From NCBI GenBank assembly GCA_027078745.1, contig JALWWO010000002.1, positions 124,001 to 188,000 on the forward strand: a DNA stretch of 64,000 nt. The letters are read 5' to 3'. How positions within the stretch are numbered: position 1 is the first letter of the stretch; each line of letters starts with the position of its first letter. The translations under genes were made by a program, and so were the position numbers. This DNA is from Chromatiaceae bacterium. Lineage in GTDB: Bacteria; Pseudomonadota; Gammaproteobacteria; Chromatiales; Chromatiaceae. Below are positions 59,866-64,000 of this stretch, piece after piece. The notes under the pieces are model-generated. The model was not told the origin of the DNA, did no database searches, and saw only the letters and a list, made by a program, of their open reading frames with translations.

Positions 59866-59936
59866 TCAAAGTTTCGAAGGTTCTCAGCTTACCCGAGGGC
59901 GGGAAAAACCGCACCTATGGTTTTTTGAAACTTTGA
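59866..59936. repeat. Inverted repeat upstream of the CbbY-like gene
   Basis: TCAAAGTTTC (59866-59875) and GAAACTTTGA (59927-59936) are perfect 10-bp inverted copies separated by 51 bp. The interior also holds AAAAACC/GGTTTTT and CCCG/CGGG pairs. The left copy is 14 bp from the CbbY-like ATG. It could be a leader RNA of that operon (three-way-junction-like on the minus strand), an operator, or a terminator-like element. Confidence 0.55.
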
Positions 59937-59962
59937 TGACCCAGAGATGAAGGAAGGACTAA

Positions 59963-60066
59963 GCTAATGGTAAAGTTGTCGACCCACCGGGGTTCTGGTA
60001 CAAGAAGCCGATTTTTCATCGGCTGATTGATCGGCAATCAACCATTAGCAATCCTTTCGGGAGGAT
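59963..60066 (+). promoter_or_regulatory. Multi-stem leader of dksA (candidate structured RNA)
   Basis: A 9-bp perfect outer stem (GCTAATGGT 59963-59971 with ACCATTAGC 60041-60049) encloses three hairpins: GACCC-ACCG-GGGTT (59981-59994, one G-U), AGCCGAT-TTTTC-ATCGGCT (60006-60024) and GATTG-ATCGG-CAATC (60025-60039). A further hairpin ATCCT-TTCGGG-AGGAT (60051-60066) buries the GGAGG ribosome site 4 nt before the dksA ATG. A possible alternative pair uses GCCGAT with the second ATCGGC at 60030. A TTGTCG-N17-TACAAG promoter-like pair lies inside (59977-60005), so a shorter transcript is also possible. Confidence 0.5.
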
Positions 60067-60070
60067 CGAA

Positions 60071-60505
60071 ATGGCCGGAGTAGGAAAGTCTGGGGCGAGT
60101 CCCTACGGGGTCGCACCCTATGAGCAGGGCCCAACAGAGGAGTACATGAATGCGGCGCAGGAGGCCCATTTTCGGGAAATCCTGCTCAATTGGAAGCGCA
60201 GCCTTATGGAAGAGGTGGATCGCACCGTGGATCACATGCAGGACGAGGCCACCAATTTCCCCGATCCCAACGATCGGGCGACCCAGGAATCAGAATTCAG
60301 CTTGGAACTGCGCATCCGAGATCGGGAACGGAAGCTCATCAAGAAGATCGATGAAGCGCTGGAGCGCCTGGAAAACCATGAATATGGCTACTGTGAGGCC
60401 TGCGGCGTGGAAATCGGCATCCGACGGTTAGAGGCACGGCCCACCGCTACTCTGTGCATCGACTGCAAGACCCTGGATGAGATTCGGGAAAAGCAGCGTC
60501 GATGA
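60071..60505 (+). CDS. dksA: RNA polymerase-binding transcription factor DksA
   Basis: Binds RNA polymerase in its secondary channel and works with ppGpp. 144 residues. A coiled coil with the acidic tip [12 protein letters not shown] (D65, D68, A70) is followed by the C4 zinc finger [12 protein letters not shown] ... LCIDCKTL. Length and motifs fit classical DksA. Its ribosome site is inside a hairpin, and its stop overlaps trkA by 4 bp. Confidence 0.97.
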   Translation: MAGVGKSGASPYGVAPYEQGPTEEYMNAAQEAHFREILLNWKRSLMEEVDRTVDHMQDEATNFPDPNDRATQESEFSLELRIRDRERKLIKKIDEALERLENHEYGYCEACGVEIGIRRLEARPTATLCIDCKTLDEIREKQRR

Positions 60506-61875
60506 AAATCATCATCCTGGGCGCCGGTCAGGTGGGCACATCGGTGGCGGCGAACCTTGTGAGCGAAGCCAACGATATTACGGTGGTCGACCGGAATTCG
60601 GAATTGCTCAGGGCACTCCAGGATCGCTTCGATCTGCGCACCGTCCTCGGTCATGGGGCTCATCCCGATGTGCTACGACGGGCGGGCGCAGAAGATGCGG
60701 ACATGATGTTGGCGGTGACCAACAGCGATGAAACTAACATGGTCGCCTGTCAGGTGGCCCACACCCTGTTCAAGACTCCCACGAAGATCGCTCGGGTGCG
60801 CTCCCCGGGCTACCTCGATCATCCCCAGCTCTTCGGCCCGGATGCCCTGCCCATCGATGTGCGCATCAGCCCGGAACAGTTGGTGACGGAATACATCCTG
60901 CGCTTGGTGCAGAATCCGGGCACCTTGCAAGTCCTGGATTTCGCCGGCGGGCGGGTGCGCTTGGTGGCGGTGCGCGCTTATGAGGAAGGCCCGCTGGTGG
61001 GTCATGCCCTGCGCACCCTCTACGAACATATGCCCGATGTAGATACCCGTGTGGTAGCCATCTACCGGCAGGACCGGGCCATTCAACCCGATGGGCACAC
61101 GGTGATCGAAGCGAACGATGAAGTCTTTTTCATCGCGGCGCCGGAACATATTCGGGCGGTCATGAGCGAGTTGCGCCGCTTGGAGAAGCCCTATAAACGG
61201 CTCATCTTCGCCGGCGGCGGCAACATCGGCACTCGCCTCGCCCGAGCCACGGAACAGGATTTTCGGGTCAAGATCATCGAACGAGACCCGCAGCGCGCGC
61301 GGCAGATCGCCGAGAGCTTGGAACGGACCATCGTGTTGCAGGGAGATGCGGCGGATGAAACCCTGCTCCTAGAAGAAAACATCGAGAACACCGACGTGTT
61401 CTGCGCAGTCACCAACGATGATGAGGACAACATTCTTTCGGCCATGCTCGCCAAGCGGCTGGGCGCCCATAAGGTCATGGCCCTCATCAATCGCCCCGCC
61501 TATGTGGATCTCATGCAGAGCGGCCGCATCGATGTGGTGATCTCCCCCCAGCAGGCCACCATCGGCACCTTGTTGAAGCACGTGCGGCGGGGGGATGTGG
61601 TGGAAGTGCATTCCCTGCGCCGCGGGGCAGCGGAAGCCATCGAAGCCATCGCCCACGGCGACCCCCATTCCAGCCAGGTGGTAGGGCGTGCCATCGAAGA
61701 CATTCGGTTGCCCAAGGGCACCCTCATCGGGGCCATCGTGCGGGGGGATCAGGTGCTCATCGCCCATCACGATACAGTGATCCTCCCTGAAGATCATGTC
61801 ATCCTGTTCCTACAAGACAAGCGCCGCGTGCCCGAGGTAGAACGCCTGTTCCAAGTGGCCGTTACCTTCCTGTAA
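60502..61875 (+). CDS. trkA: Trk potassium uptake regulatory protein TrkA
   Basis: Cytoplasmic NAD(H)-binding ring that gates the TrkH/TrkG potassium channel. 457 residues with two RCK halves: [17 protein letters not shown] at the start, [14 protein letters not shown] near 73, [17 protein letters not shown] near 233 and [19 protein letters not shown] near 300. Both halves keep the Rossmann glycines. It starts in the dksA stop (ATGA overlap). No trkH is in the window. Confidence 0.96.
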   Translation: MKIIILGAGQVGTSVAANLVSEANDITVVDRNSELLRALQDRFDLRTVLGHGAHPDVLRRAGAEDADMMLAVTNSDETNMVACQVAHTLFKTPTKIARVRSPGYLDHPQLFGPDALPIDVRISPEQLVTEYILRLVQNPGTLQVLDFAGGRVRLVAVRAYEEGPLVGHALRTLYEHMPDVDTRVVAIYRQDRAIQPDGHTVIEANDEVFFIAAPEHIRAVMSELRRLEKPYKRLIFAGGGNIGTRLARATEQDFRVKIIERDPQRARQIAESLERTIVLQGDAADETLLLEENIENTDVFCAVTNDDEDNILSAMLAKRLGAHKVMALINRPAYVDLMQSGRIDVVISPQQATIGTLLKHVRRGDVVEVHSLRRGAAEAIEAIAHGDPHSSQVVGRAIEDIRLPKGTLIGAIVRGDQVLIAHHDTVILPEDHVILFLQDKRRVPEVERLFQVAVTFL

Positions 61876-61919
61876 GCCCGTCGCCCGCGTGCGGATCCAT
61901 CGTTTCGCATGCCTCACCC

Positions 61920-62837
61920 TCAAGGCTTATCGATTCCGCTCAGGTTCTCAAAGGACATCCGCTTCGCCAGGGCGAGAAAGTCCCCCATATAGGGCTTCTC
62001 CCTCTCTGCTTGGCGCACGGCTGCATAGAGAGTGCTGTGCAAGCCCGATCGGCCCAGCCGGACTGCTCCCAGAGAGTTCCGATGCAGATAATCTTGCAGC
62101 GCCCAATTGGGCAGGGCACAGACGCCCCGCCCGCTGGCAACCAATTGCAACAGCACGGCGGTCAGCGCCGCCGAGCGCACGGCGGCGGGCACCACCCCTG
62201 CGGGCAGCAGAAAGCGGGTGTAAATGTCCAACCGCTCCTTTTCCACCGGATACATGAGCAGGGTTTCGCCGCGCAGGTCTTCCGGTTCTACCCAGTCCCG
62301 CTCGACAAGGGGATGATCCTTGGGCACGGCGAGCAAGGCCTCGTAGCGGAACAGGGGTTCAAAGTGAATCTGCGGCAAGGGTCGTCGATCCGAAGTGATC
62401 ACCAGATCGACCAAGCCTTGCTGCAAGGCGGGCATGGCGGCAAAGCTGAAGCCCAAGGTCAGATCCAATTCCACATCGGGATGTTCTTGCCGGTAGGCAT
62501 CCAGGACGGGCAGCAGCCAATCAAAACAGCTGTGGCACTCGATGGCGATATGGATGCGCCCCATCACCCCGGCGCCCAGCCGGCGCAGTTCGTCTTCCAC
62601 ATGGCGGACGGCGGGCAAGATCTGATCGGCTAGATGCAACAAGCGTTCGCCCGCCGGTGTGAACACCAGGGGGTTGCGCCGGCGCACAAACAAAGGGGTG
62701 CTGAAGTACTGTTCCAATCCCTTGATCTGATGGGAAAGGGCAGATTGGGTCAGATGTAAGCGCGCCGCAGCGGCTACCAAGCTGCCGGTATCCCGCAGGG
62801 CTTGCAGGGTTTGCAGGTGCTTTAATTCCAGGTACAT
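61920..62837 (-). CDS. metR: LysR-family regulator MetR
   Basis: Homocysteine-responsive activator of methionine genes. 305 residues. The N-terminal winged helix-turn-helix is LVAAAARLHLTQSALSHQI near residues 20-40 (the LysR signature). The sensor domain includes IECHSCFDWLLPVLDAY near 100 and DLVITSDRRPLPQIHFEPLF near 145, the MetR-specific pattern. It is divergent from metE with 95 bp between, the classic metR-metE arrangement. Confidence 0.95.
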   Translation of the reverse strand: MYLELKHLQTLQALRDTGSLVAAAARLHLTQSALSHQIKGLEQYFSTPLFVRRRNPLVFTPAGERLLHLADQILPAVRHVEDELRRLGAGVMGRIHIAIECHSCFDWLLPVLDAYRQEHPDVELDLTLGFSFAAMPALQQGLVDLVITSDRRPLPQIHFEPLFRYEALLAVPKDHPLVERDWVEPEDLRGETLLMYPVEKERLDIYTRFLLPAGVVPAAVRSAALTAVLLQLVASGRGVCALPNWALQDYLHRNSLGAVRLGRSGLHSTLYAAVRQAEREKPYMGDFLALAKRMSFENLSGIDKP

Positions 62838-62849
62838 GAATTTTCTTCA
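62837..62849. promoter_or_regulatory. MetR binding site
   Basis: TGAA-TTTTC-TTCA fits the MetR consensus TGAA-N5-TTCA exactly. It lies at the metR start codon, in the divergent metR/metE region and about 84 bp before the metE ATG, so it could serve both metE activation and metR autorepression. Confidence 0.75.
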
Positions 62850-62932
62850 TATTCATTCCAATAAATAGAAATTGTATGCAACTATCTGCTGGAAGAAAAT
62901 GAGCGCCCCGCAATCTGCACAGGAATCCTTCC

Positions 62933-64000
62933 ATGACCCTAGCCCACAACCTCGGCTTCCCCCGCATCGGGGCCCGACGGGAACTGAAATTCGCCCTGGA
63001 GCGCTATTGGCGCGGCGAGATTTCCCAAGACCAGCTACAACAACAGGCCCAAGCCCTGCGCCGGCGCCACTGGCAACAGCAGGCGGAAGCGGGCCTCGAT
63101 CTCATTCCGGTCAATGATTTTTCCCTCTACGATCACATGCTCGACCACACGGCCTTGCTCGGCTGCGTGCCGGCGCGGTTCGGCCCCACGGAGGGCCCGG
63201 TCGATCTGGATACCTATTTCCGCATGGCGCGAGGGCGGGCACCTACCGGGGCGCCAGCCGCCGCCTGTGAAATGACCAAGTGGTTCGATACCAACTATCA
63301 TTATCTCGTCCCCGAACTGCATCCCGATCTGCATTTCCGCCTGTCCACCACAAAGCTGTTCGACGAAACTGCCGAGGCCCTGGCCCTGGGCTATCGGGTG
63401 AAACCAGTCCTCCCGGGCCCGCTGACCTGGCTGTGGCTGGGCAAGGCGCGGCCTCGGGCGTTCGACAAGCTGCAGCTGCTCGAACGCCTGCTCCCGATCT
63501 ATGGCGAAATCCTCCACCGGCTGGCGGAATTGGGGGTGGAGTGGGTGCAGCTCGATGAACCGATCTTGGTGCTGGATCTGCCCCCCGCCTGGCGGCAGGC
63601 CTTCGAACAGACCTATAACCGCTTGCGGGCCGTCCCCATCAAGCTGCTGCTCACCACCTACTTCGGCGCCCTGGCGGACAACCGCAACTGCGCCCTCTCC
63701 CTGCCGGTGGACGGGTTGCACCTGGATGCGGTGCGGGCTCCCGAGGAACTGATTCCCTTCGTCGATGGGCTGTCCCCCTATCAGGTGCTATCCGTGGGCA
63801 TCGTCGATGGCCGCAATATCTGGAAAACTGACCTGCGCCGCGCCCTGGATCTGCTGCAACCCGTGCGGGCGCGCTTGGGGGATCGCCTCTGGGTCAGCGC
63901 CGCTTGCTCCCTGCTGCATGTGCCGGTGGATCTGGCCCAGGAAACAGAGCTGGACGGAGAGATCAAGCACTGGTTGGCCTTCGCGCGGCAAAAAGTCCAA
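62933..64000 (+). CDS. metE: Cobalamin-independent methionine synthase, 3' part beyond the window
   Basis: Transfers methyl from 5-methyltetrahydropteroyltriglutamate to homocysteine without B12. The first 356 codons are present, in frame to the window end. The start is MTLAHNLGFPRIGARRELK, the usual MetE N terminus with the RELKFALERYW folate-binding region, followed by EMTKWFDTNYHYLVPE near 105 and VLPGPLTWLWLGK near 160. The zinc-binding catalytic half lies outside. No B12 riboswitch is seen upstream. Confidence 0.97.
   Translation, partial: MTLAHNLGFPRIGARRELKFALERYWRGEISQDQLQQQAQALRRRHWQQQAEAGLDLIPVNDFSLYDHMLDHTALLGCVPARFGPTEGPVDLDTYFRMARGRAPTGAPAAACEMTKWFDTNYHYLVPELHPDLHFRLSTTKLFDETAEALALGYRVKPVLPGPLTWLWLGKARPRAFDKLQLLERLLPIYGEILHRLAELGVEWVQLDEPILVLDLPPAWRQAFEQTYNRLRAVPIKLLLTTYFGALADNRNCALSLPVDGLHLDAVRAPEELIPFVDGLSPYQVLSVGIVDGRNIWKTDLRRALDLLQPVRARLGDRLWVSAACSLLHVPVDLAQETELDGEIKHWLAFARQKVQ

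Noticed and set aside
59876-59912. Resemblance to a preQ1-I riboswitch (GGTTC, AGC, ACCC, then an A-rich run)
   Set aside because: Only two base pairs of the required P1 stem can form, the A-rich tail lacks the pairing partner, and no queuosine gene is downstream.

Overview
This 64 kb window is one compact, GC-rich chromosomal segment from an autotrophic proteobacterium. Gene content points to the Gammaproteobacteria or the Acidithiobacillia. The evidence is a pair of Rubisco-activase genes (cbbQ and cbbO), a CbbY-type sugar-bisphosphate phosphatase, DksA, HtpX, LptM, HolC, DUF484 beside dapF, and a MetR/metE pair. About 60 protein genes, one tRNA and RNase P RNA are packed with many 1-14 bp overlaps. 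There is no CRISPR array, insertion sequence, prophage or rRNA operon. Species assignment is inference; family assignments rest on motifs read from the translations.

Layout. 1-3962 (minus): a translation block, tRNA-Val(GAC)-thrS-infC-rpmI-rplT-pheS, in which infC appears to start at the rare codon ATC. 3983-12739: fumarase, an RND efflux pump with its adaptor, comF, and cbbO on the opposite strand. 12736-15914: a HAD-like protein, a small membrane protein, and an unusual pair made of a membrane J-domain protein and a TPR/beta-sandwich protein. 15901-21600 (minus): argH, three little-known genes, a PKHD-type oxygenase, holC, pepA and rnpB. 21664-27133 (plus): htpX, hisC-tyrA, crcB-DUF190-serS. 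27130-29325: a mixed patch with a phosphomutase-like enzyme, bacteriohemerythrin, an A+T-rich papain-like (C70-like) protease gene and a nuclease. 29374-35684 (plus): mltD-like, an aminotransferase, lptM, lysA, a methyltransferase, dapF and DUF484. 35681-40162 (minus): bioB-F-H-C-D behind a promoter that overlaps a BirA-like operator. 40160-42629: cbbQ divergent from amtB, with a sigma-54 promoter and an NtrC-like site. 42660-54205 (minus): a near-continuous run lepA-lepB-DUF4845-rnc-era-pdxJ-DUF4350-moxR-DUF58 and two GH57 genes. 54226-59852 (minus): cbbY-like HAD, aminotransferase, pta, ackA, and a solo 74-codon gene with its own terminator. 59866-61875: a non-coding region rich in inverted repeats that leads into dksA-trkA. 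61920-64000: metR divergent from metE, which is cut by the window end.

How the genes work together. The block serves translation (tRNA synthetases, IF3, ribosomal proteins, EF4, Era, RNase III), the biotin, lysine/peptidoglycan, histidine/tyrosine, arginine, methionine and pyridoxal pathways, and autotrophic carbon metabolism (CbbQ, CbbO, CbbY and possibly GH57 glucan handling). Ammonium uptake looks nitrogen-regulated at the DNA level.

Most interesting signals: the stem-rich dksA leader; the J-domain/TPR pair; the attachment of MoxR-DUF58-DUF4350-GH57 genes to the rnc-era-pdxJ operon with recO missing; the separation of cbbQ from cbbO by 27 kb; and the A+T-rich cysteine-protease gene. None of these was tested by a database search.
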